Assembly (NCBI GenBank): GCA_964565705.1
Contig: CAZMGD010000071.1
Span: 1-21,498, forward strand
From: CAZMGD01 sp964565705
GTDB taxonomy: Bacteria > Actinomycetota > Acidimicrobiia > Acidimicrobiales > Ilumatobacteraceae
DNA length: 21,498 bases
Direction: 5' to 3'
Below, piece by piece: positions 1 through 6,564 of this stretch; position 1 is the first letter of the stretch, and every line of letters begins with the position of its first letter. Position numbers and translations under genes: made by a program. A model generated the notes under the pieces. The model was not told the origin of the DNA. It ran no database searches and was given only the letters and a program-made list of their open reading frames with translations.

Positions 1-166
1 TCGAGCCATCATCCCAGGCGGACGCCACCGGAGGCGGTCATTCAGCTGAGCGCCGTGCAGCCCGGCGGGCGCGTTGTTCGGGCGCGCTCCGCGAGCGGGC
101 TGATCGGCGCGAACCCGGCGTCAGGGGTCCACAAGCGAGAGCGCGACCCCAGCCACCCGCAGATGC

Positions 167-216
167 ACCCGCATGACAGCGGGTCCGTGACAGCTTGCCG
201 GGCGTGAGGTGTCACG
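167..216 (+). promoter_or_regulatory. Two small inverted repeats upstream of the sigma factor gene
   Basis: A 6-bp hairpin (ACCCGC at 167-172, GCGGGT at 179-184) is followed by a 7-bp inverted repeat (CGTGACA at 186-192, TGTCACG at 210-216). The second repeat encloses and touches the ribosome binding site GAGG at 206-209, just before the sigma factor start. If transcribed, it could mask the ribosome binding site; as DNA it could be a regulator site. Neither role is shown. The rest of 1-219 holds no gene I can support. Confidence 0.3.
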
Positions 217-219
217 ATC

Positions 220-699
220 ATGGCGGCGGATGGGGTTTATGGGGTTGTGAGGTCGTTCGACGAGTTCGTCGTGGTGGTCGGGCCGCGGTTGCGTGCCGGT
301 CTGGTCGCGGCGTATGGCTCGGAGGTCGGGGTGGAAGCTGCGGCGGACTGCCTGGTGTACGCCTGGCAGCATTGGGAGCGGGTCGCTGCGATGGACAACC
401 CGGCGGGCTACTTGTATCGGGTCGGGCAGTCAGCGGCTCGGCGGTCTCGCCGCCAGCAGGGGTGGCTGCCGGCTCCTGATCCGACCGATGTCCCGGAGGT
501 CGAGCCGGGTCTGCTGCCCGCGCTTCGTTCGCTGTCGGAGCTGCAGCGGATCTGTGTGGTGATGGTCCACGGCTACGGGTGGTCCCAGGCCGATGTCGCG
601 GCGATGTTGGAGATCACTGCGTCGACGGTTCGCACGCACCTCGCGCGGGGCCTCGCCCATCTGCAACGTGAACTGGAGGTCGCTCCCCATGCCGATTGA
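220..699 (+). CDS. ECF-type RNA polymerase sigma factor
   Basis: This 159-aa protein has the two-domain layout of extracytoplasmic-function sigma factors, which direct RNA polymerase to a small set of stress or surface promoters. Region 2 spans about residues 12-78 and ends in the basic stretch RRSRRQQ. Region 4 spans about 97-152, with a helix-turn-helix at 120-145 (GYGWSQADVAAML, then STVRTHLARG). The start ATG follows a GAGG ribosome binding site by ten bases. The last 11 bp overlap the start of the Kelch gene, so the two are translationally coupled. ECF factors are usually paired with a membrane anti-sigma factor; here the partner position is held by the membrane-anchored Kelch protein, which has no zinc-anti-sigma motif. 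The ECF subgroup is not determined. Confidence 0.88.
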   Translation: MAADGVYGVVRSFDEFVVVVGPRLRAGLVAAYGSEVGVEAAADCLVYAWQHWERVAAMDNPAGYLYRVGQSAARRSRRQQGWLPAPDPTDVPEVEPGLLPALRSLSELQRICVVMVHGYGWSQADVAAMLEITASTVRTHLARGLAHLQRELEVAPHAD

Positions 700-2713
700 C
701 ATCGAGGACCAGCTCAGCCAGTACTGCGACTGGCTCGAACAGCAACTCGGCGCGCCGATGCGCCCACCGACGACACCGACCGACCACGCTGCGGTCGCGG
801 CCGGCGTGATCGAGATCTCCGCCCAGCCTGGTCACCGGCGGTGGAAGCGCAGCCTGGTCGCCGGAGCGGCCGCGCTGATCTTGGTCGTCGGGACAGTCGC
901 CGCGCTGCGGTTGCGACACTCCGATCACGCCCCGACGGTGCTGGGCGGCTCACCCTCTTCGATTGCGCCGCCGGCATCGAACGCGCCGTCGGATCATCTG
1001 GCCTCGCTGCTCGATCCGGGCGCCGTGGAGCTGCTCACAGCGGCGCCGCTGCACGCTCGCGGGTCATCGGCTGCGGTGTGGACGGGCAGCGAGATGATCG
1101 TTTGGGGCGGGTCTGCTGCTGATGGGCAGCCGTTCGGGGACGGCGCCCGCTACGACCCGGTCGCTCGCACTTGGACGATGCTGCCGGAGGCGCCGATCGC
1201 GGCGCGGAGGGACACGGCGACGGTGTGGACCGGGACCGAGATGCTGATCTGGGGTGGCGGCGACAACGGCACATCGTTCACCGACGGCGCAGCGTTCAAC
1301 CCGACCACCAACACATGGCGGACCCTGCCGGCGTTCGATCTCGGCTCCACGATCCGCCCCACCACCGCCTGGACCGGCAGCGAGATGATCGTGATCGAAG
1401 GAATCAACGGCACAGCGAACGGCGCAGCGTTCAACCCGACCACCAACACATGGCGAACGATCGCGACACCACCCGGCCGATTCATGGTGCCCTATCCGGA
1501 CGCCGTGTGGACCGGCACCGAGATGGTCGCCACCCTCGCCCAGCCACCCGACGACGCCCCGATCATCGCCGCCTACCACCCGGCCACCGACACCTGGCGA
1601 ACGCTCACCGACGACATCCCGTCGGGCAGCGACGATCGCGCCGTTCCGAGCCTGGTGTGGACCGGCAGTGTCCTGCTCGTCCTCAACGTCACCGACAACA
1701 CGATCCGCGAATGGGACCCCGCCACCGGGCAATGGTCCACCTTCGACGAGCTCGAACCGGACACCGCCCGCCAGATCCACCACCCCGTGTGGACCGGCCA
1801 CACCGTCGTGTTCTCGAACGGCAGCCCCGCCGTCGACCAGTTCAACCCGACCACCGGGCTGTGGTCGACCGTCACCGTGGAACAACCGATCGAAAAGCGC
1901 CTCGACCCCGTCTCGCTGTGGGCCGACGGCATCCTGCTCACCTGGGGCGGCCTCATCACCACCCCCGACCGCACCTACGTCGCCGCGTCCGACGGAACCG
2001 CGTGGCGCCCGCCCACACCCGTCGACGACGAGCCCGCTGCCGCGTCGATGCCGCCCGACGCACAGATCCCCGTCAACACCTACCGGTTCGTGCCGATCAC
2101 CGAACTGGACGAACCCGGCGAAGCGACCACCCTCGCCGACTACGAGGCAGCGATCGCTGACGGGCCGATCACTGGGCCCGACGGCACGACCTACGGCAAC
2201 CAAACCGACGACCCGACCACGTCACCCGACTACATCGCGATCAGCGACGCTTGGCACCCCGACACCCCAATCGTCGGCTTCACCGCCACACAGGGCCAAT
2301 GGGCACCACCCGGCACCGCCGACACCGGCGGCGGGCCCCAACCCTTCGGCATCTTCGGGTTCGGCGGAAGCCTCATGGGAGAGATGACCCCATGGACCAT
2401 CGGCGACGGGCCCGGGTTCACCACCGTGTTCGTCCCGGCTCTCGCTCCCGACGGGTCCCCGCTCGTCATCCCCCCGTTCAACGTCCCGATGGCCACCTTC
2501 CCGCCAGCCGGCACACCCGCCAGCGAGGTCACCCCCGAAGACGGCTACATCCGCGTCTGGACCAACGACAACACCGAAGTCCTCGGCTACGTCCTGCTCT
2601 CCGACCACCTCGCCAGCGTGGACAACCCCCTCCCCGATGGCTCGTTCCCACCCATCCGCCTCTACGACGGCTACGGCAACCCGATCGGCGAATGGACCGC
2701 ACCCATCGGCTGA
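689..2713 (+). CDS. Membrane-anchored Kelch-repeat protein, candidate partner of the sigma factor
   Basis: The chosen start is ATG 689, with ribosome binding site GGAGGT at 675-680, giving 674 aa. An upstream in-frame start at 593 lies deep inside the sigma gene and is unlikely. A short cytoplasmic segment (residues 1-53) precedes one membrane helix (about 55-74). A low-complexity stalk then leads to about six or seven Kelch-like blades, marked by repeated AVWTG-x-EM-x-xWGG and FNPTTNTWRT motifs, expected to form an exported beta-propeller. The last 200 residues are not Kelch, are rich in Pro/Gly/Thr, and I do not recognise them. The 11-bp overlap with the sigma gene suggests co-function. By inference the cytoplasmic tail could hold the sigma factor while the propeller senses an outside ligand, but no known anti-sigma domain is visible. 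Confidence 0.85.
   Translation: MPIDIEDQLSQYCDWLEQQLGAPMRPPTTPTDHAAVAAGVIEISAQPGHRRWKRSLVAGAAALILVVGTVAALRLRHSDHAPTVLGGSPSSIAPPASNAPSDHLASLLDPGAVELLTAAPLHARGSSAAVWTGSEMIVWGGSAADGQPFGDGARYDPVARTWTMLPEAPIAARRDTATVWTGTEMLIWGGGDNGTSFTDGAAFNPTTNTWRTLPAFDLGSTIRPTTAWTGSEMIVIEGINGTANGAAFNPTTNTWRTIATPPGRFMVPYPDAVWTGTEMVATLAQPPDDAPIIAAYHPATDTWRTLTDDIPSGSDDRAVPSLVWTGSVLLVLNVTDNTIREWDPATGQWSTFDELEPDTARQIHHPVWTGHTVVFSNGSPAVDQFNPTTGLWSTVTVEQPIEKRLDPVSLWADGILLTWGGLITTPDRTYVAASDGTAWRPPTPVDDEPAAASMPPDAQIPVNTYRFVPITELDEPGEATTLADYEAAIADGPITGPDGTTYGNQTDDPTTSPDYIAISDAWHPDTPIVGFTATQGQWAPPGTADTGGGPQPFGIFGFGGSLMGEMTPWTIGDGPGFTTVFVPALAPDGSPLVIPPFNVPMATFPPAGTPASEVTPEDGYIRVWTNDNTEVLGYVLLSDHLASVDNPLPDGSFPPIRLYDGYGNPIGEWTAPIG
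1284..1455 (+). repeat. 37-bp exact direct repeat within the Kelch gene
   Basis: The same 37 bases occur at 1284-1320 and 1419-1455, exactly 135 bp (45 codons) apart and in frame. They encode the blade segment containing FNPTTNTWR. Identity at the DNA level, third positions included, points to recent duplication or gene conversion of one propeller blade, or to homogenising recombination. Confidence 0.9.
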
Positions 2714-2954
2714 TCGCACGCCTCACGATGCACCCAACGTCACCTACCGCCCGCTGCGTGATGTCGTGGGATTGGGCTCGTAGCGTGTGAAGGTGGGCGC
2801 CGGTGAAGGGCTCGCGGGCGCGGTGCGGGCCTCGCCGCTGGCGGTGTCGTGCGCCGCCCAGGATCGCCTCCGCGTACCGCGCTACGGCAGTGCGAGCGGC
2901 CGAGACCACGCAACCATCCGACTACGCTGACAGCCACCGGCACGGGAGTGGACC

Positions 2955-3110
2955 ATGAGCTATCGCGATGACCTCAGCACCTACTTCAACAACGTCGGGG
3001 ACGAGCCGCATCGCTCACACGGCGGCTGGTGGCGGAGAATCCTTTCATCGCTCGGGCAGGCCGCCCGATCGTTTGCGGGCGGAGGTGGCGTCGGCCCCTG
3101 GGGTGGCTGA
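2955..3110 (+). CDS. Possible small Trp/Arg-rich peptide (51 aa)
   Basis: An ATG at 2955 opens 51 codons ending in TGA at 3108-3110. A -10-like TACGCT at 2923-2928 (the same hexamer occurs upstream of the thiolase gene) and a GGGAG ribosome binding site at 2944-2948, six bases before the ATG, fit a normal leadered gene. The peptide has an acidic polar N-terminus, a central segment GGWWRRILSSLGQAARSF that could form a cationic amphipathic helix, and a Gly-rich tail (GGGGVGPWGG). I recognise no family. It sits alone in an otherwise gene-free stretch between the Kelch and SDR genes. It could be a membrane-active peptide, a regulator, or a chance ORF. Confidence 0.4.
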   Translation: MSYRDDLSTYFNNVGDEPHRSHGGWWRRILSSLGQAARSFAGGGGVGPWGG

Positions 3111-3305
3111 CGCCTCTGCCCGGCAATTTCGAGCAACACATTTCGGCGAATCGATGGGGTCCACCCTGGGGCGCGCTCCCCGACCGAGTGCCCCACAACG
3201 CCGGGTGCTGGACGCGCTAGTGATTGGGCGGGCCGTCGTCGCCCAGCCGTGCGGGATGGTCGAAAACGACGGCGACTGGCTTCGCTCGCATCGGTGATCT
3301 CAGCG

Positions 3306-3311
3306 CAGACT
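3306..3311 (+). promoter_or_regulatory. -10-like hexamer for a leaderless SDR start
   Basis: CAGACT ends six bases before ATG 3318, and no Shine-Dalgarno sequence is present. The spacing matches other genes in this window, which supports a leaderless transcript, but the first base departs from the TANNNT consensus. Confidence 0.35.
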
Positions 3312-3317
3312 GGACCG

Positions 3318-4259
3318 ATGACATCCCCGACGGTCCCGCAGCTCCGGTTCGACGGCAAGGTCGTGATCGTCACCGGTGCGGGCAGGGGCCTCGGTCGAGA
3401 GTACGCCCTACTGCTCGCCGCCCGCGGCGCGAAGCTCATCGTGAACGACCTCGGCGTCGCGATCAGCGACACCGACGGATCAGGCGAGGCACCGGCGACG
3501 AACCCGGCCGACGACGTGGTCGCAGAGATCAGCGCCGCCGGCGGCGAAGCCGTGGCCAACCACGACACCATCGCCACCGTCGAGGGCGGCGCCGCCATCG
3601 TCGCCGCGGCGGTCGATGCCTTCGGGACGGTCGACGTGGTGGTGAACAACGCCGGACAAGTTCGATTGCAGCCGTTCGGTGAGTTCCCCGATGAGCACGT
3701 GGCCAGCGTGATCGGCACCCAGCTGCTCGGGACACTCAACGTCAGCCGCTCGGCCTGGCGCATCATGGCCGAGCGGGGCGAGGGCCGGTTCGTCAACGTC
3801 TCGTCGGGCGCCGCCTACGGCGGCTTCACTGGCAGCAGCGTCTACTCGATGGCGAAGGCCGGTGTCATTGGACTCACCATCGCGATGGCAGCTGAGGGTG
3901 CCGAGGTCGGCATCGCCGCCAACGTCGTCGCCCCCTACGCCAAGACGCGGGCTGGAACCGGTTTCGGACCGATCCCCTGGAGCGAGGGTCTGGCCAGCTG
4001 GCTGCACCCTTCGAAGGTCGCCCCGGTGGTGGCGTGGCTCGCCCACGAGAGCTGCGAAGTGACCGGCGAGTGCTTCGCCGTTGGTGCGGGACATGTCGCC
4101 CGGGTCGCTTTCGGGGCGAACGACGGCTTCACCGACCGCGACCTCACCCTCGAGTCCGTCGCCGCTCACGCGCAGCAACTCGCCGCCCCCGCCACCAGTC
4201 CAGTGGGCGGCCCTCACTCGTCGCTGATGCCCAACATCATGGGCGGCTTCAGCAGCTGA
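3318..4259 (+). CDS. SDR-family oxidoreductase, (3R)-hydroxyacyl-CoA dehydrogenase-like
   Basis: This 313-aa short-chain dehydrogenase resembles the N-terminal domain of the peroxisomal multifunctional enzyme type 2 (HSD17B4). Visible landmarks are the cofactor motif TGAGRGLG (19-26), NDLG after beta-2, NNAG (110-113), catalytic Ser163, and Tyr176 with Lys180 (YSMAK). The C-terminal part AHESCEVTGECFAVGAGHVA is shared with that subfamily. Likely reaction: NAD-dependent interconversion of D-3-hydroxyacyl-CoA and 3-ketoacyl-CoA. I chose ATG 3318 because homologous sequence begins just after it; the upstream extension to 3249 is low-complexity Arg-rich. The gene stands alone, flanked by a 16-bp direct repeat. 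Its role in the CoA metabolism encoded further along the window is inference. Confidence 0.85.
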   Translation: MTSPTVPQLRFDGKVVIVTGAGRGLGREYALLLAARGAKLIVNDLGVAISDTDGSGEAPATNPADDVVAEISAAGGEAVANHDTIATVEGGAAIVAAAVDAFGTVDVVVNNAGQVRLQPFGEFPDEHVASVIGTQLLGTLNVSRSAWRIMAERGEGRFVNVSSGAAYGGFTGSSVYSMAKAGVIGLTIAMAAEGAEVGIAANVVAPYAKTRAGTGFGPIPWSEGLASWLHPSKVAPVVAWLAHESCEVTGECFAVGAGHVARVAFGANDGFTDRDLTLESVAAHAQQLAAPATSPVGGPHSSLMPNIMGGFSS

Positions 4260-4450
4260 CCGTTTCCGCGAGAGCTGCAGGCTGCACACGAGCGTCACCT
4301 GGACCATGAACCTGACAACGAACCTGCCCCACAACGCCGGTTACACGGGTGATCCACCTTCTGGACCAACGGCTCGGTGACGCGCTCTCGTTTGCGCGAG
4401 AGACGGTTGTCTCGCTCGCTCGAAGATGGCGGGATGCTGGAGGCGCGTGG

Positions 4451-5008
4451 CTACTCGAACCAGCCCAGGAGGTCCACGATGAGGTCGGCGTCATTCTGCG
4501 AGCAGTAGCGGAGGCGCGATGCCGGTCCGGGGCCGAGTTGCGTGAGGGTGAGCGCGGCTCGGTCCTGATCGGCGCGGGCGTTCTGAACGCTGACGTCACC
4601 GCCGGTCCACGGGTTGGGTGTTGCGCACACCCATCCGGCCTCGTGGCTGATGTACGTGACGTCCTGCAGAACGGCGGACGCGTCGGCTGGAACGCTCGTA
4701 GGTTCGAGCACCGCGGCACCTGGCGCCGCCAGGGTGGGAAAGCCGATGTTCGATCGGCTGTCTGCCAGGCGAGTCGGGTCGCCGACGTGGCGGAGCCCGT
4801 CGGTGGATGCGGGGGCGGTGGCGTCGGTGAACCAACCGACGATGTCGACGATCAGCCCGGCTGCCTGCGCGGCGTACAGGTTCACCGCGCCGTCGGCTCC
4901 GATCGGGACGATCGCCAGGTTCGCTCGGGTTCCGTTGAACACGCCGATTCGATCCCGATCTCCGACCAGTTGCGATCGACACGCCTCGACGTCGCCGGAC
5001 ACGAACAC
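4451..5008 (-). CDS. Truncated cell-surface repeat protein
   Basis: Up to 185 aa are open from GTG 5008. A better start by ribosome binding site is GTG 5002 (GAGGAG five bases upstream). The sequence holds two copies of a surface-protein repeat ending in VD-x-x-GWF (AAGLIVDIVGWF near residue 60 and LIVDLLGWFE at the very end), preceded by typical text such as NLYAAQ and TRLADSR. Full-length actinobacterial relatives have a signal peptide and several repeats. Here there is no signal peptide and the frame closes at 5060, so this looks like the 3' part of a larger secreted protein. The C-terminus appears natural. It is probably not functional as an exported protein and may be a pseudogene. It converges on the SDR gene; the 190-bp gap between them contains only a weak 6-bp hairpin (4385-4402). 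Confidence 0.55.
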   Translation of the reverse strand: MFVSGDVEACRSQLVGDRDRIGVFNGTRANLAIVPIGADGAVNLYAAQAAGLIVDIVGWFTDATAPASTDGLRHVGDPTRLADSRSNIGFPTLAAPGAAVLEPTSVPADASAVLQDVTYISHEAGWVCATPNPWTGGDVSVQNARADQDRAALTLTQLGPGPASRLRYCSQNDADLIVDLLGWFE

Positions 5009-5237
5009 TCCTCGCAGCTTGCGCTCTCGTCGCCGTCGTGGGCACCGCAGCGTTGGCCGTCACCCACCGCGATCGATCCGATGCAGGCGAGCAGGCGCCG
5101 CGCCCACCGTGCACGACTCGATGTTCGTCACCTGGCTGCCCGACGGCGAGACGACCAGCGCGACCATCACCGCCACAGCCGTGAACGCCGCAGGCACCCC
5201 GATCGGCGACACCACCAGTCAGCTCCACGCCGACTGA
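4972..5237 (+). pseudogene. Frameshifted remnant of a small membrane/secreted protein
   Basis: Two plus-strand frames join into one plausible protein. The first part reads TPRRRRTRTLLAACALVAVV and continues GTAALAVTHRDRSDAGEQAP, a basic patch followed by a membrane helix. After a frame change near 5095-5105, consistent with one lost base, it continues as APTVHDSMFVTWLPDGETT and NAAGTPIGDTTSQLHAD, ending in TGA at 5235-5237. A hairpin terminator follows. No start codon is visible for the first part, and its 5' end overlaps the truncated surface-protein frame on the other strand. This is most likely a broken gene joined to other broken DNA near 5000. The family is not recognised. Confidence 0.4.
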
Positions 5238-5258
5238 ATCGCCGATCCGAGGTCAAGC

Positions 5259-5290
5259 GCCGGCGTGTCCTCAACCGCCGGCTTCTTGTC
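5259..5290 (+). terminator. Hairpin terminator after the remnant, facing the toxin gene
   Basis: A perfect 7-bp stem, GCCGGCG (5259-5265) and CGCCGGC (5276-5282), has a 10-base loop and is followed by TTCTTGT. It lies 21 bp beyond the stop of the plus-strand remnant and 54 bp before the end of the convergent PIN toxin gene, so it could act for both. Confidence 0.55.
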
Positions 5291-5343
5291 GGTGTGACGC
5301 TCGCTGGAGTTGGTCGCGGGGCGGGTTCGCGGGGTTCGCAGGC

Positions 5344-5763
5344 TTATCGCCAGGGGTTGATGACCGCCAGGCCGTCGAAGCGCTCGAAGTCTTTGACATT
5401 GCGGGTGATGACGGTCATGCGGTGCTCCAAGGCGGTCGCGCCGATGAGGGCGTCGCGAAACGGCGCAGGATCCGGCACGTGGAGTGCCGCAGCACGCCTG
5501 GCGACGGCCCGATCGACGACGAGGACACGGTCAGCGAACGCGGCTGCGACACTGCTGTCGAGCCATCGGCGAAGCACCTCCCCTTGAGCGGGATCGGCGC
5601 GCTCAGCGAGCAGGACGCCGTGTTCGAGCTCGTGGATCGTGATCGTTGACACGAACATCCGCCCGGACGGCACGGCTGAGGCCCACTCGGCGACGCCGGG
5701 GTTCGCCTTACCGGCGCGCACCTTACGCAGCTCCGAGACGACGTTGGTGTCCAGCACGAACAT
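5344..5763 (-). CDS. Type II toxin, PIN-domain ribonuclease (VapC/FitB-like)
   Basis: This 139-aa protein is a PIN domain. It has the N-terminal VLDTNVVSEL with Asp5, the acidic position around Glu45 (TIHELEHG), Asp104 in FRDALIGATA, and the C-terminal ITRNVKDFERF with Asp125. These form the usual Mg-binding acidic cluster of VapC/FitB RNases, which cleave tRNA or rRNA when released from the antitoxin. Its ATG overlaps the antitoxin stop by one base (TGATG), a classic coupled arrangement. Length and motifs are complete, so the toxin is probably active. The start at the MFVLDTN methionine is fixed by homology; in-frame sequence upstream belongs to the antitoxin region read in another frame. 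Confidence 0.93.
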   Translation of the reverse strand: MFVLDTNVVSELRKVRAGKANPGVAEWASAVPSGRMFVSTITIHELEHGVLLAERADPAQGEVLRRWLDSSVAAAFADRVLVVDRAVARRAAALHVPDPAPFRDALIGATALEHRMTVITRNVKDFERFDGLAVINPWR

Positions 5764-6014
5764 CAGTCGAAGCTGGCAGGCTGGGCGTCGTCGCGGGTGG
5801 TGGGGGCCGTGAACTCGATGTCTTCGACGCCGGCCGGCTCGGCGAGGCGGTCCAGGACGTGAGCGGTGCCGAGGAGTCGTTCGTAGGCCTCGTAGGTCAG
5901 CAGCACGTGCGCCGGGCGGCCGCGGTCGGTGATGTACACCGGTCCGTGTTCGGCTGCCTTCTTCGCGCCGCTGGTGTCTTGGTTGAACTCTCGGCTCGTG
6001 ATCTGGGTCGCCAC
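5763..6014 (-). CDS. Type II antitoxin, Phd/YefM family
   Basis: The protein has 83 aa from GTG 6014, or 87 from ATG 6026. GTG is preferred because the ribosome binding site GGGAGG lies directly in front of it. The N-terminal Phd fold is recognisable: ATQITSREFNQDTSGAKKAA, then GPVYITDRGRPAHVLLTYEAYERLL. This is the DNA-binding and dimer part. The acidic C-terminal tail (EDIEFTAPTTRDDAQ) is the usual toxin-wrapping segment. The protein should neutralise the PIN toxin encoded immediately downstream and repress its own promoter at about 6031-6048. Confidence 0.93.
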   Translation of the reverse strand: MATQITSREFNQDTSGAKKAAEHGPVYITDRGRPAHVLLTYEAYERLLGTAHVLDRLAEPAGVEDIEFTAPTTRDDAQPASFD

Positions 6015-6030
6015 AAACCCTCCCATGTAG

Positions 6031-6048
6031 AGATGTTGCTACTTTATA
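6031..6048 (-). promoter_or_regulatory. Promoter of the toxin-antitoxin operon
   Basis: On the minus strand TATAAA (6048-6043) lies about 28 bases before the GTG start and is the only AT-rich patch nearby. Just downstream, GTAG and CTAC form the ends of a 16-bp element (6027-6042) that could be part of the antitoxin operator. The -35 is not clear. Confidence 0.5.
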
Positions 6049-6455
6049 CCGGGGGCCCAGAGGGCACGCCGCCAGCGCGCCGCTGGTGTGTCCCAAGAAC
6101 GACGCCCCAGCCGCTCAGCCGCGCCACGTAAGCCCCGATCGCCGGGTGGATCCCCGTTGCAAGCTTCGATCGTCACGACGCTGTGGTGTCGCGAGCCCGG
6201 CTCGAAAAGTTCGGGGCCTTGCCGTTGACGGTGAACATGCCATCGGCGGTGGCCACGCGCTCGCCCTTGGCAACCCGTCCCACGATGCCGACGCCACCCC
6301 CAGGCGGGAGTACCCGGAAGCCCTTCCGGGAGTAACCGCTGGAGCAACGCTCCGCAATACAGGACGACACCAGATGTCACCCGATGGACGTTTTCCCCTG
6401 GTCAGAGCCGTACAGGTCGGTACGGGAGCACACGAGGAAACACCTGATGGACTGC
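6049..6455. other. Gene-free stretch with several short inverted repeats
   Basis: I see no supportable gene. The open frames lack ribosome binding sites and homology, and those reading through 6456-6545 are translations of the tRNA. The stretch does hold CCCGGAAG-CC-CTTCCGGG (6313-6330) flanked by direct repeats CGGGAGTA (6305-6312 and 6327-6334), GGAGC-AAC-GCTCC (6341-6353) and CCGTAC-AGGTCG-GTACGG (6408-6425). The last lies 31 bp beyond the 3' end of tRNA-Ser and might act as its terminator, though no T-run follows. Confidence 0.4.
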
Positions 6456-6545
6456 TGGCGGAAGGGGTGGGATTCGAACCCACGGAGACCCGAAGACCTC
6501 AACGGCTTTCGAGGCCGTCCCATTCGTCCACTCTGGCACCCTTCC
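6456..6545 (-). tRNA. tRNA-Ser (CGA), CCA encoded
   Basis: The acceptor stem GGAAGGG pairs with CCCTTCC, followed by discriminator G and an encoded CCA (6458-6456). The anticodon arm is ACGGC-CTCGAAA-GCCGT with anticodon CGA, reading UCG. The long variable arm and the T-arm GTGGGTTCGAATCCCAC are typical of tRNA-Ser. The 5' end lies only 19 bp after the tadA stop, so the tRNA may be processed from the tadA transcript. Confidence 0.96.
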
Positions 6546-6564
6546 GGGGCGACAAGCTATCTGT

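Larger units (their letters stand above)
3189..4340. repeat. 16-bp direct repeat flanking the SDR gene
   Basis: TGCCCCACAACGCCGG occurs at 3189-3204 and again at 4325-4340, bracketing the SDR gene with about 1.1 kb between copies. No transposase, integrase or inverted ends accompany the pair, so an insertion footprint is only a possibility. Confidence 0.6.

Noticed and set aside
593..688. N-terminal extension of the Kelch protein from an ATG at 593
   Set aside because: It lies inside the sigma gene, is Arg-rich as expected of an out-of-frame reading, and the ATG at 689 has a perfect GGAGGT ribosome binding site.
2529..2909. Minus-strand frame running from the intergenic region into the Kelch gene
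   Set aside because: Arg-rich, antisense to a real gene, no ribosome binding site or family resemblance; looked at as a recombinase remnant but no motif holds.
4385..4402. CTCTCG/CGAGAG hairpin as terminator between the SDR and surface-protein fragment
   Set aside because: Only six base pairs with no T-run on either strand; too weak to list as a feature.
4349..5587. Long plus-strand open frame of 412 codons
   Set aside because: It runs antisense to the surface-protein fragment and the PIN toxin and has the composition of a high-GC shadow frame.
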